Part shown: piece after piece, positions 8,152 through 17,366 of the stretch
Layout: each line of letters begins with the position of its first letter
Numbering within the stretch: position 1 is the stretch's first letter
DNA from: Porphyromonas uenonis 60-3
GTDB taxonomy: Bacteria; Bacteroidota; Bacteroidia; Bacteroidales; Porphyromonadaceae
Assembly (NCBI RefSeq): GCF_000174775.1
Contig: NZ_ACLR01000176.1
Coordinates: 1 to 54,816, forward strand
Length of the DNA stretch: 54,816 nucleotides
Direction: 5' to 3'
Program-made: the position numbers and the translations under genes
Notes under the pieces: generated by a model
Database searches by the model: none
The model's input: the letters and a program-made list of their open reading frames with translations, nothing else
What the model was told of the DNA's origin: nothing

Positions 8152-8931
8152 ATGGGAGCTATATACTTCCTATCCGATGCACACCTAGGGTCGCCCTACC
8201 ACGACGACCCTAGGCGTGCTGAACTACGACTCGTCGCCTGGCTCCGCTCCATAGCGGACGATGCCGAGGCAGTCTACCTGCTAGGCGATATGCTCGACTA
8301 CTGGTTTGACTACAAGTATGTCGTGCCGAGGGGGTCGGTGCGCTTCCTCGCCACTCTGGCAGACCTCGTGGAGCAAGGGGTCGAGGTGCACTACATCATG
8401 GGCAATCATGACCTCTGGCTCACCGATTACTTTACCCAAGAGCTCGGCGTCATCGTGCATCGCGACACCATCGTCTGCCAGCTCAAAGGACGCACCTTCC
8501 GCCTGTCACACGGACATCGGGAGTACGCTCTGCGCTATAAGAAAGAGCGCTGGCTCTTTGGCACTTTCGAGAGCCGACTCGCACGATGTCTCTACGCCGC
8601 CATCCATCCACGCTGGACCGTCGGCTTCGCTCAGCGGTGGGCTTACCGCAATCGCCTGCGACAAATGCGTGCTGCCAACGATCCCTCACGACCAGGCTAC
8701 AACCCGCAGATGAATGTGGAGCGGGACGAATGGCTCGTGCAGTACACCAAAGAGCTAATCCCGCAGCACCCCGAGATAGACTATTATATATATGGTCACC
8801 GTCATCTGCTGCTCAACCTCTCGCTCCCCAACGACCGTCGCTGCATCATCCTCGGCGACTGGATCCACTACAACTCCTACGCCCGCTGGGACGGCGAGTC
8901 ACTCACCATCGGGCTCTACGAAGAACCGTAA
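8152..8931 (+). CDS. lpxH: UDP-2,3-diacylglucosamine diphosphatase
   Basis: A 259-residue calcineurin-like metallophosphoesterase. It cleaves UDP-2,3-diacylglucosamine to lipid X, the fourth step of lipid A synthesis, at the inner face of the cytoplasmic membrane. All metal-binding blocks are present: FLSDAHLG at the N-terminus, LLGDMLDYWFD, GNHD, LSHGH and YGHRH. The Bacteroidetes form is longer than E. coli LpxH, as here. It is the last gene before a repeat-filled gap of about 350 nt, so it probably ends its operon. Confidence 0.9.
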   Translation: MGAIYFLSDAHLGSPYHDDPRRAELRLVAWLRSIADDAEAVYLLGDMLDYWFDYKYVVPRGSVRFLATLADLVEQGVEVHYIMGNHDLWLTDYFTQELGVIVHRDTIVCQLKGRTFRLSHGHREYALRYKKERWLFGTFESRLARCLYAAIHPRWTVGFAQRWAYRNRLRQMRAANDPSRPGYNPQMNVERDEWLVQYTKELIPQHPEIDYYIYGHRHLLLNLSLPNDRRCIILGDWIHYNSYARWDGESLTIGLYEEP

Positions 8932-9241
8932 AAGGCGTCGCCCGTCGCAGGGCAATGCCCGCCCCTCCCCACGCCCGTGCGTCCGTTGTGTCAAAGGTTA
9001 CAGCGTCGTGATTTTAACGGGGACGGACGCACGACCGTGCGTCCCTACAGCCGTTACTCGTCTCGTGCTTCACGACAACGATTCCCGGTCCGATGGCTCT
9101 GATAGCTCCGATCGCTCCGATTCCCTTCTAATCTCTAACCTCTAATCTCTAACCTCTACTCTCTCCCCTCTCTCCAATCAAAATACCGAAAATGCAAAAA
9201 GAAATACCGATTTGGACAAACACGCTATCACAAATACGTCG
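8932..9241. repeat. Intergenic repeat module: REP, nonamers, heptamers
   Basis: A degenerate half REP lies near 8970-8990. A complete REP on the minus strand occupies 9025-9048: GTAG, stem GGACGCAC / GTGCGTCC, loop GGTC. Four nonamers follow (9092-9127: GATGGCTCT, GATAGCTCC, GATCGCTCC, GATTCCCTT), then CTAATCT/CTAACCT heptamers to about 9175. No gene is seen. Confidence 0.8.
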
Positions 9242-9249
9242 TACCTTTG
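9242..9249 (+). promoter_or_regulatory. -7 element of a probable fimbrial promoter
   Basis: TACCTTTG matches the TANNTTTG -7 consensus and lies 35 nt before the ATG at 9284. The best upstream TTTG (9211-9214) is 27 nt away, longer than usual, so the -33 element is unsure. Confidence 0.5.
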
Positions 9250-9283
9250 CACCAAGAGATACTAAAAAGTAACACCAACTCCT

Positions 9284-10639
9284 ATGCGATCACGCATTCA
9301 GAACATACTACTACTGCTCGCTAGCATGCTACTCACCGTAGTAGCGACCACTAGCTGTAACAACTCTCCCAAGGAGAGCGACCAGGAGCGCACCCTAATT
9401 ATCAAGCTTTCCTCTTCGGGCTCTTTCCGTGCCGTCGAGGAGGGTGCTAAGGAGAACTCCTACACGGTAGACACCTACACCCCCATCACACTCTTCTTCT
9501 ACGATGCTCAGGGCGAGCCCACCGAGCCGTACCGTGTCGAACTCAAGAGCAATGAGGATATACGGAAAGCGAGGAGTGCCGACGGCTACGAGATGGAGGT
9601 CCGTGAAGCTGTCAGCAAAGTCTCCGCCGTCGCTGGTGTCCCTGGCATCATCAAGCCCTCAGAGCTTGACGATCGAAAGATTTACAGCCTGCAAGGCCTC
9701 AGTGGTGCCGAAGCTCAGAAGGACGGCTTCCTATATAAGGTACCCTACGTAGCTCCCAAGACACCAGTTCAGCAAGACCCAGCCGACCAAAACAAGCTCA
9801 CCGTCACCCTCCAGCCCGTCCCCAACGTGGCACGTCTAGAGATCTCGGGCAATATAGAGGTACCCTTCGAGTCGACGCAGCCAGCCGTTGATTACATCAT
9901 CGAAAAGTTCATGAAGCGCTACTCTGATGATCAGACTAACTACTCTTGGCTCCCAACCCCGCAAGATGTCACGCTGCGCACCATCGGGGAGGTCACCATA
10001 CGAGGTATATACGTCAATAATTATAAGGAGACACCCAACGTCGACAACGCTCATCGCACACGTCTGACTGATGAGGACTGGAAAAACGGTCAGTGGACTG
10101 GACACAATGCTGCAATGCACACCCTCTTTGAGGGAGCAAGTTATGCCACCGCTATGAACAAGAAACAGGTAGACGCTTATCAGATCTACCCGGGCGGTAC
10201 TACAGCTGACAAGGCCGAGGCGCTAGACCACATCATCGTAAAGGTCGAGTACAAAGTGCACACCCAGGTAGGACACTTTAATTATAAGGTATACAACAAG
10301 GGCCAGCAGAAAGATGTCTACGCCTGCACCGGTGTAGAGGATCGAGGCGAGCAGACGCTGACGCGCTTCATCACCATACGTAAGTTCCTCGTCACCGAGG
10401 GCGGTACCGACAATTCGCTCGTCTCCTTTGACCCGGGCAAGATATACCGCATTGACCTGAGCTATCTCAGTTCGCTCTTCTCGACCAATGCCAAGCCTGG
10501 TATCAAGAATACGAACGAGATCACCGAGGTGACGCCACGTCCCGAGGGCACCGACGAGCGTCCCGAGGAGACGACCAATACGATCCCCGTATCCGTCGTC
10601 GACTGGATACACATCAACATCAACACCGAACTAGACTAA
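9284..10639 (+). CDS. Fimbrillin-like lipoprotein (fimbrial subunit paralogue)
   Basis: A 451-residue lipoprotein. The signal ends in VATTSC with Cys25 as the lipidation site. It shares a set of blocks with the next gene: LQPVPNVARLEISG, IYVNNYKET, YQIYPGG, DHIIVKVEY, RFITIRKFL, FDPGKIYRIDLSYLS and a C-terminal V-x-W-I-x-I-N-I end. This layout fits Mfa1/FimA-type fimbrillins, which are exported as lipoproteins, cut by a surface protease and polymerised by strand exchange. A repeat-filled gap of 255 nt separates it from the next gene. Minor subunit or alternative shaft protein is my inference; family assignment needs a profile search. Confidence 0.7.
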   Translation: MRSRIQNILLLLASMLLTVVATTSCNNSPKESDQERTLIIKLSSSGSFRAVEEGAKENSYTVDTYTPITLFFYDAQGEPTEPYRVELKSNEDIRKARSADGYEMEVREAVSKVSAVAGVPGIIKPSELDDRKIYSLQGLSGAEAQKDGFLYKVPYVAPKTPVQQDPADQNKLTVTLQPVPNVARLEISGNIEVPFESTQPAVDYIIEKFMKRYSDDQTNYSWLPTPQDVTLRTIGEVTIRGIYVNNYKETPNVDNAHRTRLTDEDWKNGQWTGHNAAMHTLFEGASYATAMNKKQVDAYQIYPGGTTADKAEALDHIIVKVEYKVHTQVGHFNYKVYNKGQQKDVYACTGVEDRGEQTLTRFITIRKFLVTEGGTDNSLVSFDPGKIYRIDLSYLSSLFSTNAKPGIKNTNEITEVTPRPEGTDERPEETTNTIPVSVVDWIHININTELD

Positions 10640-10894
10640 ACGAAGAACGAAACTAAACGAAGAACGAAACGACTAACCCGCTGTAGGGACGCACGATCCC
10701 ACGTGTAACCCTTTGTAGGGACGCTCGATCTGAGCGTCCGTTGTAGAACAGCAAAACAAATAGCCCTCGTAACTTTAACGGGGACGGACGCCCTCCGACT
10801 CGACACTATCGAGCGTCCCTACAGCGGGTTACTCGCTCTCCCAATCAGATAATAACCAAACAGAATAATCACTTTAATCAACTAATCAAACTTT
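10640..10894. repeat. REP-containing gap between the two fimbrillin-like genes
   Basis: A truncated REP starts at 10683. A complete REP lies at 10715-10739 (GTAG, stem GGACGCTC / GAGCGTCC, loop GATCT). An inverted long-loop REP lies at 10786-10822 on the minus strand. No promoter matching TANNTTTG was found before the next ATG. Confidence 0.8.
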
Positions 10895-12016
10895 ATGAAG
10901 TACATGAAGATGGCCGCCATCGCCATGATGGCACTAGCTCTGTTCTCCTGCAACAAGAAGGACGAGCCAAAGAAAGCTGAGAACGCTGTTCTCCGCATCT
11001 GTATCAACGACTCTGAGCTACGCGCTCTAGGCGCTGGCTATGCAAACGGCGACAAGACTGAGTGCATGACAGACGTCGTCCTAACACTAGATAATGGTGT
11101 GACGATTAAGCTCGAGAATCAAGATCTAGCTGACGCAAAGAATCTACAAAAGGGCTATGAGAAGGAAGTTAACTTCGCTGTCAACACGGTCGCTCTGACT
11201 GCTAATGGCACCGTAGGTGATGGCACGAAGATCACTTCCCTCCAGGGCAAGAACCTCAAGACTGAGATCCCTCTAGAGGCTAAGGCTACTGCTGTAACGA
11301 CTACTACAGCCAATGGTCAGACCGTATACTCTGTAACTCTAAAGCCAGTTCCTCACGTAGCTCGTGTAGAGGTCTTCGGTAAGATCGAGCCTAAGGAGAA
11401 TGAAACTACCCATAAGAACGCCTTCAAGTCTATCACTGTAGAGCATGTCTATGTCAACAACTACCTCTCTACACGTACTGGAGCTCGTCACCTCTGCGTT
11501 ACCAACGGTAAGGATGGCTTTAAAGATGATCCTGCTGTTGAGGCTGCAATGAACGATGAGATTAAGGCTGCCGATCTAGACGAGTTCGTAGCTGGTACGA
11601 AGGTTGCTGGCTATCAGCTCTTCCCCATCAAGGAGAATGAGGCAGCTGGCACTGAGTTCTACGATCACGTCATCCTCAAGATCAAGATCGAGTACAGCGA
11701 CGAGGCTATCGCAGCTAAGCCTGAGCTTAAGAAGATGACTGAGCGCTACGTCACGATGGTTAAGTTCGTTGACGCAACAACAGCATCTAATCCTGCTATT
11801 GCTTCCTTCGAGGCTGGTAAGATCTACAAGCTCAACCTCAAGGATCTTAGTGATGACTTCAAGACTGGTAATGATGGTACGCCCGATCCTAACAACCCTG
11901 ACACTCCAGATCCAGAGCCAAACGCTAAGCGACTCCTCAATGTCAAGGTTGAGCCTTTCACTTGGACGGCTGTCAACATCAAGCCTGACGTAAACAACAA
12001 CGGTTACAAGAAGTAA
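10895..12016 (+). CDS. Fimbrillin-like lipoprotein, probable major shaft subunit
   Basis: A 373-residue lipoprotein with Cys19 after ALALFS. It has the same blocks as the upstream paralogue: LKPVPHVARVEVFGKI, VYVNNYLST, YQLFP, DHVILKIKIEY, YVTMVKF, FEAGKIYKLNLKDL and C-terminal VEPFTWTAVNIKPD. Codon use is strikingly plain (GCT for Ala, GTA/GTT/GTC for Val, CGT/CGC for Arg, AAG for Lys), as in the ribosomal protein genes here and unlike its neighbours. This suggests very high expression, hence the shaft call, which is inference. A strong hairpin downstream (12060-12094) would lower transcription of the anchor gene. Confidence 0.72.
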   Translation: MKYMKMAAIAMMALALFSCNKKDEPKKAENAVLRICINDSELRALGAGYANGDKTECMTDVVLTLDNGVTIKLENQDLADAKNLQKGYEKEVNFAVNTVALTANGTVGDGTKITSLQGKNLKTEIPLEAKATAVTTTTANGQTVYSVTLKPVPHVARVEVFGKIEPKENETTHKNAFKSITVEHVYVNNYLSTRTGARHLCVTNGKDGFKDDPAVEAAMNDEIKAADLDEFVAGTKVAGYQLFPIKENEAAGTEFYDHVILKIKIEYSDEAIAAKPELKKMTERYVTMVKFVDATTASNPAIASFEAGKIYKLNLKDLSDDFKTGNDGTPDPNNPDTPDPEPNAKRLLNVKVEPFTWTAVNIKPDVNNNGYKK

Positions 12017-12059
12017 TCACGCCTGACGTACACACGTACGTCTACAATCTAGTTTCGCG

Positions 12060-12094
12060 GCGTGGCTCTCGCTCCACGGCGAGCGGAGCCACGC
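12060..12094 (+). terminator. GC-rich hairpin after the major fimbrillin, possible attenuator
   Basis: GCGTGGCT and AGCCACGC flank an inner CGCT / AGCG stem. No T-run follows, so it may be a partial terminator or an mRNA 3'-end stabiliser. Confidence 0.5.
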
Positions 12095-12136
12095 TAGCGA
12101 CACTACCTTCACCACACAGTCACTGACTATCCCACA

Positions 12137-12199
12137 CACTAGCAGCACTAGTCCCATTAGATTCACTAGTCCCACTAGATTCACTAGAAGCACTAGAGA
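12137..12199. repeat. Seven 9-bp CACTAGNNN tandem units
   Basis: Seven consecutive nonamers read CACTAGCAG, CACTAGTCC, CATTAGATT, CACTAGTCC, CACTAGATT, CACTAGAAG, CACTAGAGA. CTAATCT/CTAACCT heptamers follow to about 12262, just before the anchor gene. Confidence 0.8.
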
Positions 12200-12282
12200 T
12201 CCCAAAAGACGAGGCCCACTAGAGAGCTCTAATCTCTAACCTCTAATCTCTAACTTCTAATTACTTAACTCCGCTACCTCCA

Positions 12283-13188
12283 ATGGCAAAGAAAGTACTA
12301 CTATTACCCCTCACAGTGCTACTCATGGCGCTACTCTCCTCATGCGTATATGAGGACCTGAGTAAGTGTCCCGAGCCACGACTACGCTTCGTCTACAACG
12401 CAGACGGTAGCGACAACGTCCTGCCCAAATACATCAAGGATGCACACCTATATATATACGACGAGTCGGGAGCGGTATGCTATACGAAGCAACTCACACG
12501 TCAAGACCTCGCCGAGGGGATTCAGCTGCCCGTCTTGACCTTCGCCCAGTACCGTGTCATCGCCTGGGCCAACGTGACCAAGCAGTCACAGATAGCTAAC
12601 CCGGACACACTTGCCAAGGCTGACATCACAGCACAGCCCGACGACAAAGGCTTTTACCGAGGCACCGACTCGCTATACCGTGCTGAGCTATCACTAGACC
12701 TGCGCCACGCGTCGCAGGGCGAGTACACCGTACCCTTCTCATCAGCTCACATCGGGCTCGATGTAGTCATCAAGGGTTATGACGCATTCCACCCCGGTGC
12801 GGGTGAGCCACAGATAGAGATCCTATCGGGCGGTACGCACTACACCTTCGTCGAGCATCCCGCCGGCATACCTTTGCCCGATGCTGACAAGACCTTCGTC
12901 CCTATCCTAGGGCACTCCCAGCGTGACGACATGTATCGCGCACGCTTCGACCTCTTCCGCTTCACCGATGCCCAGGCGCCCGTGCTGCGACTCATCGACA
13001 GCAAGTCTGGCAAGGAGATAGCCAAGATCAACATCACCGACTACCTCAAGGAGCACAACATATCCTTCGACAAGCTCCACGAGGCCAACCTCCCGCTGCT
13101 CATCTCCTTCACGGCTCCCTTGAAGATCACCATCAAACCCTTCGTATGGGGCAGCATCAACATCAAGCCTGACCAATATAAGCAATAG
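12283..13188 (+). CDS. FimB/Mfa2-like fimbrial anchor lipoprotein
   Basis: A 301-residue lipoprotein with Cys21 after LMALLSS. CVYEDLSKCPEPRLRFVYN, AHLYIYDESGAVCY and the YRVIAWANV block are characteristic of the FimB/Mfa2 family (DUF1812). Members cap the base of the fimbria, hold it on the outer membrane and limit its length. The C-terminus IKPFVWGSINIKPD copies the end of the shaft-like subunit (VEPFTWTAVNIKPD), as expected for proteins that join through the same strand-exchange groove. It follows the probable major subunit, the same order as mfa1-mfa2 and fimA-fimB. Confidence 0.82.
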   Translation: MAKKVLLLPLTVLLMALLSSCVYEDLSKCPEPRLRFVYNADGSDNVLPKYIKDAHLYIYDESGAVCYTKQLTRQDLAEGIQLPVLTFAQYRVIAWANVTKQSQIANPDTLAKADITAQPDDKGFYRGTDSLYRAELSLDLRHASQGEYTVPFSSAHIGLDVVIKGYDAFHPGAGEPQIEILSGGTHYTFVEHPAGIPLPDADKTFVPILGHSQRDDMYRARFDLFRFTDAQAPVLRLIDSKSGKEIAKINITDYLKEHNISFDKLHEANLPLLISFTAPLKITIKPFVWGSINIKPDQYKQ

Positions 13189-13390
13189 AGATTAGAGATT
13201 AGAAGTTAGAGATTAGAGAGACGAGTAACCCGCTGTAGGGACGCACGATCTGTGCGTCCGTCCCCGAACCAGCGAAACGATGCTGTAACTTTCCTTCTAC
13301 AACGGACGCTCAGGTCGAGCGTCCCTACAAAGGGTTACACGACCACTTCACTCTGATCTCCTCCAAAAAGCAAGAAAACACAATAACTAT
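13189..13390. repeat. Heptamers and an inverted REP pair before the accessory fimbrial gene
   Basis: TTAGAGA-type heptamers occupy 13189-13219. REPs lie at 13235-13259 (plus; stem GGACGCAC / GTGCGTCC, loop GATCT) and 13304-13328 (minus; stem GGACGCTC / GAGCGTCC, loop GACCT), with GTAG at the outer ends. Nothing else is recognised. Confidence 0.85.
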
Positions 13391-16300
13391 ATGACACGTC
13401 TGACTAAATACACCATTCAGCTCATCAGCGGCTTGCTGCTCGCTCTGCTCACCGCAGGGTGCGTCGCCGACCGCAACGTGAGCGACTGCATCACCGAGGG
13501 CGAAGACGTCGAGCTCGAGTTCGCCGTCCAGGTGCCCGCACTAGAGACTTCCCTGCGCGGGCTCGACGCTACCCAGGAGCAGGCGGTAAAAGATATCCAG
13601 CTCCTCGTCTTCAACACGCAAAACGCTCAAGGTGACAACCTCGGCGAGCCCGACGAGACCTTCGCCTACGAGGCTGAGGTCAAGAGCAAGACTCAGGAGG
13701 GCAATACCATACGCATTCGCTGTGGGCTCAAGGCTTCCCCTGATAAGCCTATGCGCGTCGTCTGCATCGCCAATGCCCCCACGAAGATCAATACGACGGA
13801 CTTCACAAACAAGACCAAGAAAACTATCCTCGAGGATGACCAGATGAAGAAAAACTTCACAGCTGCTTGGCCTACCGAGGGTAACAGCTACTACATCCCT
13901 ATGTGGGGAGAGAGCGACAAGCAGACCGTCACCCGCAACACTAAGTTCAACAGCTGCGACGTCACTGGCCTGGGAGGCACTGGCGTCAATCAGGACAACG
14001 CTGGCGTCATCCACCTCGTCCGTGCCCTAGCACGTATCGACGTAGGTATCAACTTTGACGAGGACATCAAAGGCGAAAAAGGCAAGGGCAGCACAGACTT
14101 CAAGATCAAGTCCGTACGCGTCTACCGCTACGCCACCTCTATGTACATGACTGGTACGCAGAGTACCACATTCAACTTCAACGGTACTGCCCGTGAGGCC
14201 AAGCCTCACACCCCAGAGGGCGTGAACCCTGCGGTTGACACCAAGCCTCTCAAGTTTGAGGCAACCGAAGGTGTCAACGACTACGTACGCAATATCTACA
14301 TCCCCGAGATCAGCAACCAGGGCGACAAAAACCAGCGCACCTGCCTCGTCATCGGTGGATACTATAACAATAGCGACAAGGAGACCTACTACCGTGTCGA
14401 CTTCATCAAACGTGAGGACGGTAAGCCGGCGGATAAGATTACCAAGAAGCTAGACGTACTGCGTAATCACCGCTACCGCTTCAACATTACTAAGATAAAA
14501 GGCCCTGGTACTAGCACTCCTGGAGAGGCACTCACGACCGAGCCGGTCAACATCTCCTGCGACGTCGTCGTATGGGACGAGGCCGACATTGACAAGATCA
14601 TGTACGACGGACAGTACTACCTCTCCGTCTCCAAGGATAAGTTCCACTTCGGCAAGGATGCCACCAGTGAGAGCTATAAGATCCGCACCAACTGGCCTAA
14701 GGGCTACAAGATCGTCGACAAGGACGGCAACGAGTGGGCAAAGACCGGTACGCAAGGCGCCTGGGCATACTTCACCGAGCCCGCTGGTCAGACCTTTAAG
14801 GAAAACAAAGACATGACCAGCACGGTCAACGTCCTCGAAAACACCACCGGCAAAGTCCGCACCATCACCGCGAAGGAACTCTTCGTCAAGGCAGGTCGTA
14901 TCAAGTGGCCTCTCCAGATCACCCAGTCCGACAAGATCGAACTAGATGTCAAGGTCTACGAATACAAAGATGGAAAGTGGGATCCTTCTAAGCCTATTAA
15001 CTCATGGGACTTCCAGACAGATGTTAACTACGACTTCCGAGTAGTCTTCACGCCAGGAGCAGATTTGGAGCGTATATCGCTACAATTTGCAGAGCATTTT
15101 GATTGGCATCGGACTGACATCAATAAAGAGGCCGGATATGCACTATATACTGTTAAGTTGAAGAAGAATAGCGTGCCAGAAGATAGATTCTCACTAGTTG
15201 AGACGTCACGTTTTAGAGTCACAAAGGGGGGCGTAGAGGCACATACAGACTTTGTCACACGCTACCTGAAGTATGACGCTATACCTTATGGTGACGTTGC
15301 TCTGACTAAGAATATGTTGAAGTACGACGAGGTCTATCCACTGAGTGATATATCACAAAAATTCTACATCAAGGCTACAGCTCCGTATAAGCTATCGGTA
15401 AAGAAAATTACCATCCCACAAGGAGACGACGACGGAAAAACGGAATTGATTGTTAAGGGTTGGAAGGATGGTACTGAGGTACAGAAAGAAGAGCTAGGGA
15501 CGATCTTAACAGGTCGAAAAGTACAGTTCGAGCCATACGACTATATCTCCGGAGGGTGTAGGTATCAGGGACAAGAGGTGATACAAGCTTCTGTGACCTT
15601 CGAACTTAGCTCGACTGATCCTAGCAAGCCTTTTGAAACAAAGACCTTTACCATTAGTCTGCTCTCTGCTCTTCTACAGCCTGAGGCAAACAGCTATATT
15701 ATGAAGCTCGGGCAGATGCCTATACTCATCCCATGCTCACAGATTAATCGTGCAGCAGACTTTTATGATCAGTTCGCGGACAACTTCGATCTCAACTGTG
15801 AGTATATGCTTGAGAAAAACTATGTCAAGCAAAAACAGGTTGAAGAGATTAAAAGAGGTGGCGGTTGGCATCTCAACCGACTAGAGTCGACGGATACTAA
15901 TTGGGACGGACAGATTGTTTGGTCTACGCTGACTAAAGCTGGCAATAACCCAGGTCTCACTGTAGAGAAGAAGAGACTTACCATAAGAGGAAGAAACTAT
16001 ATACTCGTTCGCTTAAATGAGCCAAAATACAGTACTCCCAATGATAATCCTAACCCTGGGACAGCTCTTGTCGCTGCGGTTAAGGGTGGCAAGGTGCTAT
16101 GGAGCTGGATGATTTGGGTCGTTGGCATTCGAACTGATGACGAGCCTGACTATCCTTGGCTAACGAGAGTGGGAACTACGAAATCTCCAAAACCCTATAT
16201 GAATCGAAACTTGGGTGCTACTCGTTGGGCTGGATCGCATTTAGATCCGAGTTTTGATATACGTAAGGTAGGGCTTTACTATCAGTTTGGTAGACCCACA

Positions 16301-17035
16301 CCATTTCATGGCGAGGGTAAAGCTTCAGGCATAGGCATTTCTACTTACGAAAGTAAGAGCGTAGACAAGGTGTATTACAATACAAGCTTAGTCCCAGAGA
16401 AGGAGTTGACAAAGATGCCTATAATAACTGGCGGTGGTAATGGCAATGCGTTTTGGCCGATGCGTATGCTAATCGAGCGTCCTACTCAGATGTGCCATAG
16501 AGAGTCAAATGAGGGGTATATCTATGAGATGGGAGTCCTTGTCGGAGGAACCACCACTGTGCGTGCTGCTGCCTTGTGGCAAGGAACGGATCAAATGGTT
16601 CTTAAGAATGACGCAAGGACGAAGGCGCTATATAGGACGAAGAAAACTCCTCTCGATCCATGTCCCTATGGCTGGAAGGTACCCGCTGCTGGTGCGATTG
16701 AGTCAATGCCAATAACAGCAAGAGAAGATTTGTACTTGCCTCTATCAGGATTCTTCGCTGCTGGAAATATTAACGATTTGCGTATAGGACCAGCAGATTC
16801 AGGAATTGGACGTTTCTCAGCTTTCCACTCAGCAACTCCTTATTCCAATGTAGACTACTCTCCACTCTATTTCCGCTTGCACTGGGGAAATGCTTGGGCT
16901 TACATATATACTAATGGAGATCTCAGAAGATGTATGGCAGGAGCAGTGCCTATCTTGCCGATTGAGTGTGAGGACGAGACGGACTACCTCAACTACACTG
17001 AGGAGGGCTTTAAGTCTCTGCACAATATCTTTTAA
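13391..17035 (+). CDS. Large fimbrial accessory or tip lipoprotein, mosaic
   Basis: A 1214-residue lipoprotein with Cys24 after LLTAG. Residues ~30-400 resemble fimbrial minor subunits (IQLLVFNTQN, MRVVCIANAP, HLVRALARIDVGI, NHRYRFNITKI). Residues ~415-515 look BACON-like (YLSVSKDKFHFG, WPLQITQSDKIEL). The C-terminus from about 960 carries a FISUMP-like module (YMNRNLGATRWAG, PLDPCPYGWKVPAAG, YLPLSGFF). Tip or adhesin function is inferred from size, position after the anchor gene and the C-terminal module. Base composition changes sharply near 14940: hand-counted GC is 99/180 in 14761-14940 and 80/180 in 15121-15300. This suggests that the 3' two-thirds was exchanged. Confidence 0.7.
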   Translation: MTRLTKYTIQLISGLLLALLTAGCVADRNVSDCITEGEDVELEFAVQVPALETSLRGLDATQEQAVKDIQLLVFNTQNAQGDNLGEPDETFAYEAEVKSKTQEGNTIRIRCGLKASPDKPMRVVCIANAPTKINTTDFTNKTKKTILEDDQMKKNFTAAWPTEGNSYYIPMWGESDKQTVTRNTKFNSCDVTGLGGTGVNQDNAGVIHLVRALARIDVGINFDEDIKGEKGKGSTDFKIKSVRVYRYATSMYMTGTQSTTFNFNGTAREAKPHTPEGVNPAVDTKPLKFEATEGVNDYVRNIYIPEISNQGDKNQRTCLVIGGYYNNSDKETYYRVDFIKREDGKPADKITKKLDVLRNHRYRFNITKIKGPGTSTPGEALTTEPVNISCDVVVWDEADIDKIMYDGQYYLSVSKDKFHFGKDATSESYKIRTNWPKGYKIVDKDGNEWAKTGTQGAWAYFTEPAGQTFKENKDMTSTVNVLENTTGKVRTITAKELFVKAGRIKWPLQITQSDKIELDVKVYEYKDGKWDPSKPINSWDFQTDVNYDFRVVFTPGADLERISLQFAEHFDWHRTDINKEAGYALYTVKLKKNSVPEDRFSLVETSRFRVTKGGVEAHTDFVTRYLKYDAIPYGDVALTKNMLKYDEVYPLSDISQKFYIKATAPYKLSVKKITIPQGDDDGKTELIVKGWKDGTEVQKEELGTILTGRKVQFEPYDYISGGCRYQGQEVIQASVTFELSSTDPSKPFETKTFTISLLSALLQPEANSYIMKLGQMPILIPCSQINRAADFYDQFADNFDLNCEYMLEKNYVKQKQVEEIKRGGGWHLNRLESTDTNWDGQIVWSTLTKAGNNPGLTVEKKRLTIRGRNYILVRLNEPKYSTPNDNPNPGTALVAAVKGGKVLWSWMIWVVGIRTDDEPDYPWLTRVGTTKSPKPYMNRNLGATRWAGSHLDPSFDIRKVGLYYQFGRPTPFHGEGKASGIGISTYESKSVDKVYYNTSLVPEKELTKMPIITGGGNGNAFWPMRMLIERPTQMCHRESNEGYIYEMGVLVGGTTTVRAAALWQGTDQMVLKNDARTKALYRTKKTPLDPCPYGWKVPAAGAIESMPITAREDLYLPLSGFFAAGNINDLRIGPADSGIGRFSAFHSATPYSNVDYSPLYFRLHWGNAWAYIYTNGDLRRCMAGAVPILPIECEDETDYLNYTEEGFKSLHNIF

Positions 17036-17059
17036 CGAGTAAGCTGTACACAAACGACC

Positions 17060-17101
17060 CGAGGGGGCGCCGCCTGCACATTCGCAGGTAGCGCCCCCTC
17101 G
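17060..17101 (+). terminator. Strong GC hairpin after the fimbrial locus
   Basis: CGAGGGGGCGC (17060-17070) pairs with GCGCCCCCTCG (17091-17101), with CCTGC / GCAGG nested inside. There is no T-run, but the stem is the most stable one in the region and lies 25 nt after the stop. Confidence 0.6.
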
Positions 17102-17130
17102 CTCGTTGTACCCCCCCCGCCCTCCACACA

Positions 17131-17311
17131 ATCGGAGCGATCGGAGTGGATCAGAGCGATCGGAGTGGATCGGAGCTATCAGAGTGGTCGGAGCTATCAG
17201 AGTGGTCGGAGCTATCGGAGTGGTCGGAGCCATCGGAGTAGATCTGAGTGATCAGAACCATCGGAGTAGATCAGAGTGATCAGAGCCATCGGAGTAGATC
17301 AGAGCGATCAG
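17131..17311. repeat. About twenty 9/10-bp units of the NGAGNNATC type
   Basis: Near-tandem units such as ATCGGAGCG, ATCGGAGTGG, ATCAGAGCG run for about 180 bp, alternating 9 and 10 bp. They are the reverse complement of the GATNNCTCN nonamers found at 17367-17447, 9092-9127 and 3575-3620. Confidence 0.85.
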
Positions 17312-17366
17312 AAAGGTTTGTCTTTGACTGAGAAAGTGTATATTTGCAGGCAAGGAGGGAGGAGCT

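Noticed and set aside
16829-17233. Minus-strand repetitive protein (Pro-Thr-Thr-Leu-Ile-Ala repeats)
   Set aside because: It is a translation of the nonamer array and the antisense of the fimbrial gene end.
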